A stretch of DNA of 64,000 bases from the NCBI GenBank assembly GCA_017481875.1, contig JAFUOP010000010.1, forward strand, positions 1 to 64,000. The letters run 5' to 3'. Below the pieces are notes generated by a model. The model saw nothing but the letters and a program-made list of their open reading frames with translations. It was not told where the DNA came from and did not search any database. Source of the DNA: Bacteroidaceae bacterium (GTDB taxonomy: Bacteria; Bacteroidota; Bacteroidia; Bacteroidales; Bacteroidaceae). Shown piece by piece: positions 42,989-51,761 of the stretch. Positions within the stretch are counted from its first letter, which is position 1. Each line of letters begins with the position of its first letter. A program made the position numbers and the translations under genes.

Positions 42989-44821
42989 ATGAGAAAGATA
43001 GTTCTAACAGCACTATTATTGCTGGTAACATTGTCAATAGCATATGCCGACGAGGTCTCCTTTGTGGCATCGGCCCCCAAAGCTGTTGTGGTTAATCAAC
43101 AGTTTAGGTTGCAATATTCAATAAATACTCACAAGGCCAAAGAACCACGTTTGCCGGCAATAGATGGGCTAACCATACTGGCAGGGCCTTTCCGTTCACA
43201 ACAGTCTAGTACACAAATCATAAATGGGCAGGTGTCTTCGAGCAATACTTTGGTGTTTACATACACACTCACTGCCGACAAGGAGGGTGAATATAAGATT
43301 GCAGGTGCCACAGCCAATATTAACGGTAAAGACTACACATCGAACCCCGTAACAATAAAAGTGTTGCCACCCGACAAAGCAACAGCAGCAGCGCAGAGCA
43401 GTGCACAACAGCAAGGTGGCAGCCGTTCGAGCCGTACTGCCGACCCCACAAACATTGCCGCTGACGACCTCTTTATGACTGCCACGCTTAACAAAACCAA
43501 AGTATATGAACAAGAGGCTGTGTTGCTCTCTTTTAAAGTATATTCAGCAGTAAACCTTACATCTCTTAATGGGAAAATCCCCGATCTTAAAGGTTTTCAA
43601 ATACAGGAGGTAGATTTACCACAGAACAAAGAGTGGCAGTTGGAACACTACAACGGGCGTAATTACCGTTCTATATTATGGCAACAATATGTGCTCTTCC
43701 CACAGCAGAGTGGTGAGATAGAGATTCCCGCAGCTCTGTTCGAGGGCACGGTATCAGTGCAAACACGCTCATACGACCCCTTTGATTTTTTCGGAGGCTC
43801 AAGTTTTGTTGAAGTAAAAAAAGAGTTACGCACACCAAAGCTTAAACTTAATGTACAGCGATTGCCCGAAGGCAAGCCCTTGGACTTTTCGGGTGGTGTA
43901 GGTAATTTTAAACTTGCATCATCAATAAGTGCTACTGACGTGAAGGCAAATGAGGCTGTTACTTTGCGCCTTGTAATTTCGGGAACAGGTAATATGAAAC
44001 TTATAAAGACACCCGAGGTATCGTTCCCCGAAGATTTTGAGGTATATGATCCAAAGGTGGAAAACAAAATATCGCTTCGTTCCGATGGATTTTCGGGCAA
44101 TAAGGTCATCGAGTATCTAGTAATTCCACGTTTTGGTGGTGAATATGTTATACCTTCTGTTAAGTTCTCATATTTTGACATAGCTTCAAAAGAGTACAGA
44201 ACATTAGAAAGCGATAGCTATACATTACAAGTTGAAAAAGGCAGAGAAAATGCTACAGGTACTGTTGCTGCATATGTGAGCAAAGAGGAATTGAAATTGC
44301 TTGGTCAGGATATTCGATACATTAAACGAGGAGATGTTCCTGCAAAGAAACGTAACGAATATTTGTATGCCTCCACTACATATATGTTATTATATATTAT
44401 TCCATTATTGGCGTTTATTGCATATATAATTGTTTATCGCAAGAAGATGAAGGAGAATGCAAATATTGCGGCACTGCGCACAAAGAAAGCCAATAAAGTG
44501 GCAGTGAAACGCTTGAAACTTGCAAAGAAATTACTTAATGAGAGTAAACGTAATGAGTTTTACGACGAAATCTTGAAAACTCTTTGGGGGTATATGAGTG
44601 ATAAGTTGAGTATTCCCGTGTCGCAGTTGTCAAAAGAAAATATTGCTGCAGAACTTACAGAGAAAGGTGTAAATGATATTCTTGTTAAGGAGCTGCACAA
44701 TGTGTTGAATGAATGTGAATTTGCACGTTATGCACCGGGTGATGCTAATGCGGCTATGGACAATGTTTACAACATGGCAATAGAGATTATCAGCAAAATG
44801 GAAAGTTCAATAAAAAGATAA
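42989..44821 (+). CDS. batD: BatD, periplasmic beta-domain membrane protein
   Basis: 610 residues. Signal peptide ending AYADE; several Ig-like beta domains (about 20-440) with the BatD blocks (FRLQYSINTHKAKEPRLP, ILAGPFRSQQSSTQIING); one membrane helix near 465-487; and a cytoplasmic helical tail. BatD is the largest Bat component, thought to sit on the periplasmic side. Start 54 bp after batC. Confidence 0.92.
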   Translation: MRKIVLTALLLLVTLSIAYADEVSFVASAPKAVVVNQQFRLQYSINTHKAKEPRLPAIDGLTILAGPFRSQQSSTQIINGQVSSSNTLVFTYTLTADKEGEYKIAGATANINGKDYTSNPVTIKVLPPDKATAAAQSSAQQQGGSRSSRTADPTNIAADDLFMTATLNKTKVYEQEAVLLSFKVYSAVNLTSLNGKIPDLKGFQIQEVDLPQNKEWQLEHYNGRNYRSILWQQYVLFPQQSGEIEIPAALFEGTVSVQTRSYDPFDFFGGSSFVEVKKELRTPKLKLNVQRLPEGKPLDFSGGVGNFKLASSISATDVKANEAVTLRLVISGTGNMKLIKTPEVSFPEDFEVYDPKVENKISLRSDGFSGNKVIEYLVIPRFGGEYVIPSVKFSYFDIASKEYRTLESDSYTLQVEKGRENATGTVAAYVSKEELKLLGQDIRYIKRGDVPAKKRNEYLYASTTYMLLYIIPLLAFIAYIIVYRKKMKENANIAALRTKKANKVAVKRLKLAKKLLNESKRNEFYDEILKTLWGYMSDKLSIPVSQLSKENIAAELTEKGVNDILVKELHNVLNECEFARYAPGDANAAMDNVYNMAIEIISKMESSIKR

Positions 44822-44825
44822 TGAT

Positions 44826-45587
44826 ATGAAAATAGTTGTATATATATTATTGTTTTTCTTCCCTTGCTTTGCTGTAGCACAAGCGAGTGAGGGGGTAGTG
44901 GCAAAAGCATCAGGCGACAGCCTTTATATTGCCAATAACTATGCCGGTGCCATTGCTGTGTATGAAGAAATTCTTGCTACCGAGGGGGAAGCTGCCGATA
45001 TCTATTTCAATTTAGGAAATGCCTATTACAAAAATAATGAAATAGCAAAAGCAATTCTTAACTATGAAAGAGCATTGTTGTTTGAACCGGGTGATGACGA
45101 TATAAAATTCAACCTGGAACTTGCACAAAGCAAAATAGTTGACAAGGTTTCCGAGCCTTATAGAATATTTTTCGCAGTGTGGGCAGAAAATTTTATGAAC
45201 CTATTGTCTATGGATAAATGGGCTTCAATTGCAATATGCACATTTATGATGCTTCTATTGTCTCTATTGTTATTCTTGTTCAATAGCAAGGTAGAAGTAA
45301 GAAAAACCGGTTTTATATTAGCTCTCTTATGCCTTGTAATTACAATATTTTCCAATATTGCAGCCTGGCATCACTACAATAAAATGACAAACCGCAATGT
45401 AGCCATTGTTATGCAGCCTAGCATAACAGCAAAAAGTACTCCCGACAATTCGGGAACTGATCTTTTTGTTATTCACGAAGGAAGAAAGGTGAGTATCACC
45501 GATGACACAATGAAGAATTGGAAGGAGATAGAGTTGGAAGATGGCACTATTGGTTGGGTGCAGGCAAACGCTTTGGAAAGAATTTAA
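44826..45587 (+). CDS. batE: BatE, TPR-SH3 membrane protein
   Basis: 253 residues. Signal sequence ending AVAQA, TPR repeats (about 25-105; YFNLGNAYYKNNEIAKAI), two membrane helices (about 135-185), and a C-terminal SH3-like domain (IVMQPSITAKSTP ... GWVQANALERI). Last recognisable bat gene; 4 bp after batD and 3 bp before the PAP2-like gene. Confidence 0.9.
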   Translation: MKIVVYILLFFFPCFAVAQASEGVVAKASGDSLYIANNYAGAIAVYEEILATEGEAADIYFNLGNAYYKNNEIAKAILNYERALLFEPGDDDIKFNLELAQSKIVDKVSEPYRIFFAVWAENFMNLLSMDKWASIAICTFMMLLLSLLLFLFNSKVEVRKTGFILALLCLVITIFSNIAAWHHYNKMTNRNVAIVMQPSITAKSTPDNSGTDLFVIHEGRKVSITDDTMKNWKEIELEDGTIGWVQANALERI

Positions 45588-45590
45588 CAG

Positions 45591-46286
45591 ATGTATAAAA
45601 TACAAGATATAATAGATATGGACAAGCATTTGCTGCTTTCAATGACCGGTGGCGAATCGCTTTTTATTGATGGTTGCATAGGCGTTTTTGCAATGCCGTA
45701 TGTGTGGCTGCCAATGTTGCTTACTCTCTTGTATGTTCTTGTGAAAAATAATAATGTTAAGGACTTTTTCAATATTGCAGGGCACGTTGTGGCAATGCTT
45801 CTTGCTGCATACTCATTAACCGCATTTGTTTTACAGCCATTGTTTGATTATTTGCGTGTCCGTTATGGAGCCGAGACGTTGTATCTGTTAGATGCTATGA
45901 ATGAATATAGAGCCGGTAATGGTTCTTTGCTTACATATGCTACAATCGCTTTTTCTGTCGCAGTATTTTTTTCGTTGTTAATACGCCATAAAATACTTAC
46001 ATTTTCTCTGTTGTTGTGGGCTGTTATAGGGTGTTATGCCGGGCTATATATGGCGGTAAACTACCCATGGGATATCCTGGCCGGGGCCTTGCTTGGTATA
46101 TTCTGTGCAGTAATAACTTACAGGTTGTACAAATACATGCAGAGCAAGCAACGCTATAGCCGTCGCGACTGGATAAGCGACCGTTTTACTAAAAGTGGTT
46201 ACGAGGTGCCCGATGTGTATCGCTTGCTTGTGGTTCTGTATGCTACATTTGCAGCTATTCCGATTATATCTTTTTTCTTAGTATAA
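45591..46286 (+). CDS. PAP2-like membrane protein lacking catalytic residues
   Basis: 231 residues, about six helices arranged like PAP2 lipid phosphatases. The late motif YAGLYMAVNYPWDILAGALLG aligns with YSRxYxGVHYPSDVLAGxxxG, but the Arg is Gly (151) and the His is Asn (157). The PSGH motif is RAGN (Asn 110), and the first motif lacks the KxxxxxxRP pair (QPLFDYLRVR). All five catalytic positions are thus changed while the fold-defining residues (Asp 161, LAGALLG) remain. It is the last gene of the bat operon, 3 bp after batE. Probably a pseudoenzyme; the fold assignment is secure, function unknown. Confidence 0.75.
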   Translation: MYKIQDIIDMDKHLLLSMTGGESLFIDGCIGVFAMPYVWLPMLLTLLYVLVKNNNVKDFFNIAGHVVAMLLAAYSLTAFVLQPLFDYLRVRYGAETLYLLDAMNEYRAGNGSLLTYATIAFSVAVFFSLLIRHKILTFSLLLWAVIGCYAGLYMAVNYPWDILAGALLGIFCAVITYRLYKYMQSKQRYSRRDWISDRFTKSGYEVPDVYRLLVVLYATFAAIPIISFFLV

Positions 46287-46772
46287 AGTAATAAATTCGT
46301 AGCTGTTGCCCACTATTGAGAGGTAACGCATAAATTCCTTTTGGGATATTACCACAGTGGCGTGGTTGTCGTTGGGGTGGAAACTCAGAGATTCCTCTTT
46401 TTTCAGATTTTCATCAATGAAAAGGTGTACGTGGTTCTCTGTGTCGTTTATAAGACCAAAAGGTGAAACCGATCCCGGATTTAGCCCCAGGTATTGATTC
46501 ATACGACGAGGTGAAGCAAATGTGAGCTTGCCTTGATGCAGTCGCTGTTCAAGGTCGTGAATTTGCAGGTCGCGCTCGCAGTCTAGTATTACCAGATAAT
46601 GACGATTGCCCTTGTGATTCCTGAAGAATAGATTCTTGCAATGTTTAGAGCCATCGGCACGCCACTGTGTGCGGGCAATTTCTATTGTTGGTGCTTCACC
46701 GTGCGTATACCACGAGTAGTCTATTTTGTTAGCTTCCAAATAATCGAGCACATTATTTATGCGTTCTTCCAT
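46278..46772 (-). CDS. Prolyl-tRNA deacylase (PrdX/YbaK family)
   Basis: 164 residues. YbaK-type domain: YTHGEAPTIEIA, then CKNLFFRNHKGNRHYLVIL with the conserved Lys, and PGSVSPFGLINDTENHVHLFIDE, which is the signature of the PrdX/ProX editing group that hydrolyses mischarged Ala-tRNA(Pro). Soluble and cytoplasmic. Its stop overlaps the end of the convergent PAP2-like gene by 9 bp. Confidence 0.9.
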   Translation of the reverse strand: MEERINNVLDYLEANKIDYSWYTHGEAPTIEIARTQWRADGSKHCKNLFFRNHKGNRHYLVILDCERDLQIHDLEQRLHQGKLTFASPRRMNQYLGLNPGSVSPFGLINDTENHVHLFIDENLKKEESLSFHPNDNHATVVISQKEFMRYLSIVGNSYEFITLY

Positions 46773-46906
46773 TGTCTTGTATGTTTACGAGCGAAGATAA
46801 TAATTATTAGTGTTAGTTGAATGTTTTTTGTGCGTTAAAGTATTAAAATATTCTTAATTTTATATAAATATGCTCTTCGGCAGTGATACAAGCAAATTAA
46901 ATTGAG

Positions 46907-46914
46907 TATCTTTG
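46907..46914 (+). promoter_or_regulatory. -7 element (TATCTTTG) for the M16 peptidase gene
   Basis: An exact TAnnTTTG box 41 bp before the ATG; -33 region is weak. Confidence 0.5.
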
Positions 46915-46955
46915 CAATAACTATGCTTTAAAATAATCTGATAAAACAAATTAAT

Positions 46956-49766
46956 ATGAAAAGTAAACTTAAAAAACTACTGTTGTTGTGTGTAATATTT
47001 TCTTCTATTACAGCAATGGCACAAACAGGTGGTGAGAGCCTTCCCTTGGACCCGGCTGTGAGAGTGGGCAAGTTAAAAAATGGGCTCACATACTATATCC
47101 GCCACAACGAAGAACCTGAAAAAAAGGTAAATTTCTACATTGCACAAAAAGTAGGTTCAATCCAGGAGGAGGATAACCAGCGTGGTCTTGCGCATTTCCT
47201 TGAGCATATGTGCTTCAACGGAACTGAGCATTTCCCTGGCAAAAGCCTCATAAATTACTTGGAGAGCATTGGTGTGAAATTCGGTGCCGACCTTAATGCA
47301 TATACATCTATAGAAGAGACTGTTTACAATATAAACAATGTGCCCGTGGAAAAAGCCGGAGCAATTGATTCCTGTTTGTGGATTCTACGTGATTGGGCCG
47401 ATGGTCTTACACTTGATGGTGAGGAGATAGACAAAGAACGTGGCGTGATTCACGAGGAGTGGCGACAGCGCAGCAGCGCAATGTCGCGTATGCTCGACCA
47501 GGTGCTACCCACAGCATACCAAGGTGAGAAGTATGCCTATCGTATGCCCATTGGCACAATGGAGGTTGTAGATAATTTCCCACACCAGGCTTTACGCGAC
47601 TATTATGAAAAGTGGTACCGCCCCGACCTGCAGGGTATAATAGTGGTTGGTGATGTTGATGTAGATGATGTAGAGAAGAAGATAAAGAAAATTTTCAAAG
47701 GCATTAAGAAACAGAAAAATGCTGCCGAGCGCATTTATTACCCAGTATCGGATAATGAGGAGATGATTTTTGCACAGGGTACCGATAAAGAGCAAAAGAA
47801 CTACGCACTGCAGCTCTATTTCAAGCACGATGCAACACCCCGTGAATTGGTGAACACCAAAGATGAGATTTACAAAAACTTTGTCAGAGGAGTGGCAATA
47901 GCTTTGTTAAACAATAGATTCACAGAGATTGCAGTGAAAGAGAACCCGCCATTTTTGGGTGCTGCGGTATCAAACGGCTCATTTATATTGGCAAGCACAA
48001 AAGATGCTTTTTCGGTTTCTGTAACGTGCAAGACCGATAAAATAAATGAAGCATTGCCCTATGCATTGTGCGAGGTTGAGCGTGCACGTCGTTTCGGATT
48101 CACAGAAACCGAGCTTAACCGTCGCAAAGCATCTATGCTTGCCGGGACTGAAAAAAGATATGCAGAACGCACAAAAATAACCAATGACGACTACGTTGGC
48201 GATTATGTAAGTCATTTCTTAAACAATACAAGTGCACTCTCTCCCGAGTATGAATATGAACTTTCAAAAGAGATGTTGCAACGTATTACTCTCGAAGAGG
48301 TAAATGCAGTGATACCTGCTCTTTATACCAAGAAAAACAGGGTAGCGGTTTCACTTGCACCGGAAAATGATTCAATATCATACCCCGGTAAAGAGCAACT
48401 GGAAATGCTTCTTTCTACAATAGAAGCAACACCTCTTACTCCCTATGTGGACAATACAAGCGATGCTCCATTGCTGGAAAAATTGCCCGAAGGTGGTAGT
48501 GTAGTTACAACCGAAGAAGGTGTGTGGGGGGCAACAGTGTGGACACTCTCAAACGGAATAAAGGTAATAGTGAAGCCTACCGACTACAAAGCCGATGAAA
48601 TTACAATGACCGGAATGAGCTATGGAGGTACAAGTCGCTATCCCGACAGCGACCGTGTAAACCTATCTATGATGGGTTCTGTGGTCTCTCTTGGTGGCGC
48701 AGGTTCTTTCGATCTCATGCAGTTGAGCAAAAAACTTGCCGGTAGCACTGCAAGTGCAAGTGTAGGTGCAAGTGCTTTTCACGATAGAATCTCAGGCTCT
48801 TGTTCTCCTAAAGACTTGGAAGAGATGTTCCAATTAATGTACCTGAAATATACCTCTCCACGTAAGGATACAGTTGCTTTAGAGAGCTTTATTACTCGTC
48901 AGAAGGGTGTTCTCCGCAACCGCAACATCGACCCCAATACTGCACTTGGCGATAGTATAAACAAAGCTCTATACAACGATCACCCACGTATGAAACCAAT
49001 ATTGGAGGCCGACATCGACAGTATTGACTATGATCGCATATTGGAGATTTACAAAGATCGCACTAGTGACGCAAGCGATTTTACATTCGTGTTTGTAGGT
49101 AATATTGACCTGGAAATATTGAAACCTCTTGTTGAGAAATATATAGGCGGCTTGCCTGCAAATGGACGAAAAGAGGAACTTTATGACCACAAAATAACTA
49201 CTCGCAAGGGTGTTTACAGAAATAATTTTGCAAGAGATATGGAAACACCCACCGGCACAGAAGTTATATTCTATAGCGGTGATATCGAAGCCAATCAGCG
49301 CAATGCCATTCTTATGAGCTTTGTGCAGCAAATAATGGATATTGTATATATAACCGAAGTTCGCGAGAAAGAAGGTGGCACGTATGGTGTAGGTGTCCAA
49401 GGCTCGATAGATCATTTGCCACGTGGAAAATTTAATTTAAGTATCCAATTCAATATGTCTCCGGAACGTCGCGAAGAGCTGACAGACATTGTTATTCGTG
49501 AACTTGAAAAAGTGGCTAAAGAGGGTCCTCAGGAAGAGCACGTAGAGAAGGTGCGTAGTTATATGCTTAAGAGCTTCGATGAGCAGCTGAAAAAAAATGC
49601 CGCTTGGAGTAATTGGCTTATGCAGTACTATTTCTATGGAAAAGACTATTACAGCAACAATATAGAGATTCTGAAGAGTATAACAAAAGAGGAGATACGA
49701 GATTTCCTCGCCGGATTACTCAAACAAGGAAACTTCATAGAGGTAAGTATGATACCTGAAAAATAA
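46956..49766 (+). CDS. M16 family zinc metallopeptidase, full-length two-repeat form
   Basis: 936 residues. Signal peptide ending AMAQ. The inverted zinc site HFLEH (80-84) is followed by the downstream Glu in the EETVYNI region. The protein has two M16 halves; the second (from about 520, WGATVWTLSNGIKVIVKP) lacks the zinc motif, as usual. Pitrilysin-type periplasmic peptidase acting on short peptides. Single-gene transcript closed by a terminator at 49787. Confidence 0.93.
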   Translation: MKSKLKKLLLLCVIFSSITAMAQTGGESLPLDPAVRVGKLKNGLTYYIRHNEEPEKKVNFYIAQKVGSIQEEDNQRGLAHFLEHMCFNGTEHFPGKSLINYLESIGVKFGADLNAYTSIEETVYNINNVPVEKAGAIDSCLWILRDWADGLTLDGEEIDKERGVIHEEWRQRSSAMSRMLDQVLPTAYQGEKYAYRMPIGTMEVVDNFPHQALRDYYEKWYRPDLQGIIVVGDVDVDDVEKKIKKIFKGIKKQKNAAERIYYPVSDNEEMIFAQGTDKEQKNYALQLYFKHDATPRELVNTKDEIYKNFVRGVAIALLNNRFTEIAVKENPPFLGAAVSNGSFILASTKDAFSVSVTCKTDKINEALPYALCEVERARRFGFTETELNRRKASMLAGTEKRYAERTKITNDDYVGDYVSHFLNNTSALSPEYEYELSKEMLQRITLEEVNAVIPALYTKKNRVAVSLAPENDSISYPGKEQLEMLLSTIEATPLTPYVDNTSDAPLLEKLPEGGSVVTTEEGVWGATVWTLSNGIKVIVKPTDYKADEITMTGMSYGGTSRYPDSDRVNLSMMGSVVSLGGAGSFDLMQLSKKLAGSTASASVGASAFHDRISGSCSPKDLEEMFQLMYLKYTSPRKDTVALESFITRQKGVLRNRNIDPNTALGDSINKALYNDHPRMKPILEADIDSIDYDRILEIYKDRTSDASDFTFVFVGNIDLEILKPLVEKYIGGLPANGRKEELYDHKITTRKGVYRNNFARDMETPTGTEVIFYSGDIEANQRNAILMSFVQQIMDIVYITEVREKEGGTYGVGVQGSIDHLPRGKFNLSIQFNMSPERREELTDIVIRELEKVAKEGPQEEHVEKVRSYMLKSFDEQLKKNAAWSNWLMQYYFYGKDYYSNNIEILKSITKEEIRDFLAGLLKQGNFIEVSMIPEK

Positions 49767-49786
49767 AATATATAATATATTTAGTG

Positions 49787-49826
49787 CAGCAGAAGCAGAC
49801 TCCGAAGTCTGCTTCTGCTGTTTTTT
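49787..49826 (+). terminator. Terminator of the M16 peptidase gene
   Basis: 15-bp stem CAGCAGAAGCAGACT / AGTCTGCTTCTGCTG, loop CCGA, six T. Also faces the end of the convergent gene. Confidence 0.88.
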
Positions 49827-50445
49827 AGAAAGCCAATCCGAATCTCAAGCCAAAATTATTCAAGTTGTTCTGCGTATAGCTCATAATATTACATTTGTTT
49901 GTAGAGAAGCTATAGTAGATTGCAAAGTGGAAACCAATGCTGTTTGCCCACGGGTAGTAATTGAAACCCACTTCGGGTTGCATATAAAAACCCCATTTTT
50001 TCTCACGGTTCATAAATATATAATAATAGTTGCTGAACTCAGAATAGCATGCTCCCAGCTTCATACCCACATAAGGCTGAAAATCCTCCTCCATAAAACG
50101 GTAGCGGGCAAGCAAGCCAAAAGGCAAGGTGAACATTTGATGCTGCTGGTCGGTGTTTATGGCTTGGTTACCACCAAGGTTTATCGTACGACGCGAGAGA
50201 TACTCATTATTTGTATGGAAATTAATGAAGCCGCCTACAGCAACATCGGAACTTACATAATATCCACCTTCGAAGTTCATACCCCAGCCACTGGCTACAT
50301 TCGAGAAACTGTTGCTTATTGGTATGTTGAATTGCCAATCGACATTATAATATGAATCGAGTGATACTTGTGCCCTGCTTATAGAAGGTACACCCAACAA
50401 AGCTGCCAATATTGCAGCAATGAATATTTTATTAATCTTTTTCAT
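49825..50445 (-). CDS. Outer-membrane beta-barrel protein
   Basis: 206 residues. Signal peptide ending SRAQ; alternating strands (WGMNFEGGYYVSSDVAVGGFINF, PFGLLARYRFMEEDFQPYVG) that fit an eight-stranded OmpX/OmpA-like barrel; C-terminal Phe (FGLAF). Last gene of a three-gene envelope unit (NlpE-like, DUF4136, barrel), 21 bp after the previous gene. Role unknown. Confidence 0.8.
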   Translation of the reverse strand: MKKINKIFIAAILAALLGVPSISRAQVSLDSYYNVDWQFNIPISNSFSNVASGWGMNFEGGYYVSSDVAVGGFINFHTNNEYLSRRTINLGGNQAINTDQQHQMFTLPFGLLARYRFMEEDFQPYVGMKLGACYSEFSNYYYIFMNREKKWGFYMQPEVGFNYYPWANSIGFHFAIYYSFSTNKCNIMSYTQNNLNNFGLRFGLAF

Positions 50446-50466
50446 ACAGGTAGGTTTTAAGGGTCG

Positions 50467-51087
50467 CTATTTTTTTAAGTATGGAGACTGCTCAAAGGCT
50501 TGATTTATAGCTGCCATTGTACGCGAAAGGCTTAGGTTGTTCCCATTGAGAAGCCCACATATATAAGCATTCCAAATTACAGTTAATTTATTGGAACTAT
50601 GCGGTGCTTTGGTATTTACCAATTCGCCAATAATAGACCCGGTGCTATATGCATAGAAGAAGTTGAAAGGGTAGTACCAGCCCCAACCTCCCCAGTTCCA
50701 ATATCCGGGATAGTTGTTCCACCACGGGCCTACGCTGTTGTTAAAATAGTAGGTTGTGTTGATGTAGCTCAATTGGAAAACAACATCGGCCTCATTGCCG
50801 CTTGCAGCCTGTGTATAACCTCTGGAGATGAAGTTGTCGTTATAGGCATTCACTATCTTTTGAGAATTCTCATTTTTCCAGTAAGTGGGCTTGCTCGTTT
50901 GATTATCTATAATCAAAATACTGTCTATGACATAAAAACTGTTTATGTCGCTAAAATTGGTGTTGCTGTCATAGTTTGTGAGTACAAGATAATCATTGTC
51001 AAGCTTGTCGGTATCGGGGTCTTTCTCGCATGAGGCGAAAAACAAAACTACTATAAGCAATAACGGAAGGATTAAGTAATTTTTCAT
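50467..51087 (-). CDS. DUF4136 lipoprotein
   Basis: 206 residues. Lipobox LFFASCE (Cys 20). The body (TNFSDINSFYVID, IVNAYNDNFISRGYTQ, ADVVFQLSY, and a Trp/Gly/Tyr-rich loop GYWNWGGWGWYYPF) matches DUF4136, a family common in Bacteroidetes outer membranes. Function unknown. Confidence 0.85.
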   Translation of the reverse strand: MKNYLILPLLLIVVLFFASCEKDPDTDKLDNDYLVLTNYDSNTNFSDINSFYVIDSILIIDNQTSKPTYWKNENSQKIVNAYNDNFISRGYTQAASGNEADVVFQLSYINTTYYFNNSVGPWWNNYPGYWNWGGWGWYYPFNFFYAYSTGSIIGELVNTKAPHSSNKLTVIWNAYICGLLNGNNLSLSRTMAAINQAFEQSPYLKK

Positions 51088-51117
51088 ATTCTGTACGATT
51101 TTATGTATAGTTAGTAA

Positions 51118-51603
51118 CTATTTTTTGTGAATAAGTTTGTGAGTGGAATTCATAGAGGCCGGTTTCATATGTCCATCTAATTTTACTAATGAACTGTCGG
51201 GCGATAACATAAAATTCATTTTAGGATTGCCATTGGCCGAAACGAGTTCATAAATAATGGCGGTACTATCACTGGGCATACCTATCATTACCAGAACTTC
51301 GCCATTGTCTGTTTCGTCGGCAAGTGCTTCATTTATATAATCGGTGGTTATAGTGTATGTTCCGTCGTCGTTAAGGCTCACAGTCTGTATGGTGAGTAAC
51401 ACATCACCGAGGTTCCCGTTCGACATAGGCAGCCTTCCTTCGTAAATAAATGTCTGCGCATCTGCTATAGTGGAATCGTTTACCATATACAGGCTGTCGC
51501 TTTCAATCATTATACCTTGCGGGGCATTGCAATTCCCACACGAATTACACGATGTAAAAAAGAGTGTCAGGGCTGTTACAGCCGGTAAAAATAGATTTTT
51601 CAT
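51118..51603 (-). CDS. NlpE N-terminal domain lipoprotein
   Basis: 161 residues from the ATG at 51603, which starts the signal peptide with lipobox LFFTSCNSC. After it comes CGNC (a CxxC pair), then an eight-stranded NlpE-like small barrel (FIYEGRLPM, VLLTIQTVSLNDDGTYTI, KLDGHMKPA). NlpE relatives sense envelope or copper stress; the CxxC near the anchor is in keeping with that. First gene of a three-gene unit; the upstream TTG (51639) is not needed. Confidence 0.78.
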   Translation of the reverse strand: MKNLFLPAVTALTLFFTSCNSCGNCNAPQGIMIESDSLYMVNDSTIADAQTFIYEGRLPMSNGNLGDVLLTIQTVSLNDDGTYTITTDYINEALADETDNGEVLVMIGMPSDSTAIIYELVSANGNPKMNFMLSPDSSLVKLDGHMKPASMNSTHKLIHKK

Positions 51604-51684
51604 TGTTGTTGTTTTTTTGGTTATTTTACAAAATAACACAAATGGGGCTGCGGTGGTTGTTTGCTTTTTGTTTAAATATTATTA

Positions 51685-51746
51685 AAAAAAGGTTATAAAG
51701 AAGGTCTATCGCCCGAAAACGATAGACCTTCTTTATAACCTTTTTT
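51685..51746. terminator. Long-stem terminator downstream of the S41-like gene
   Basis: A perfect 27-bp stem (51685-51711 / 51720-51746) with an 8-nt loop; core GAAGGTCTATCG, ends in A6 and T6 on the two sides. Ends the S41-like gene (minus strand) before the next unit. Confidence 0.9.
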
Positions 51747-51761
51747 GTATCCGGTTTTTAG

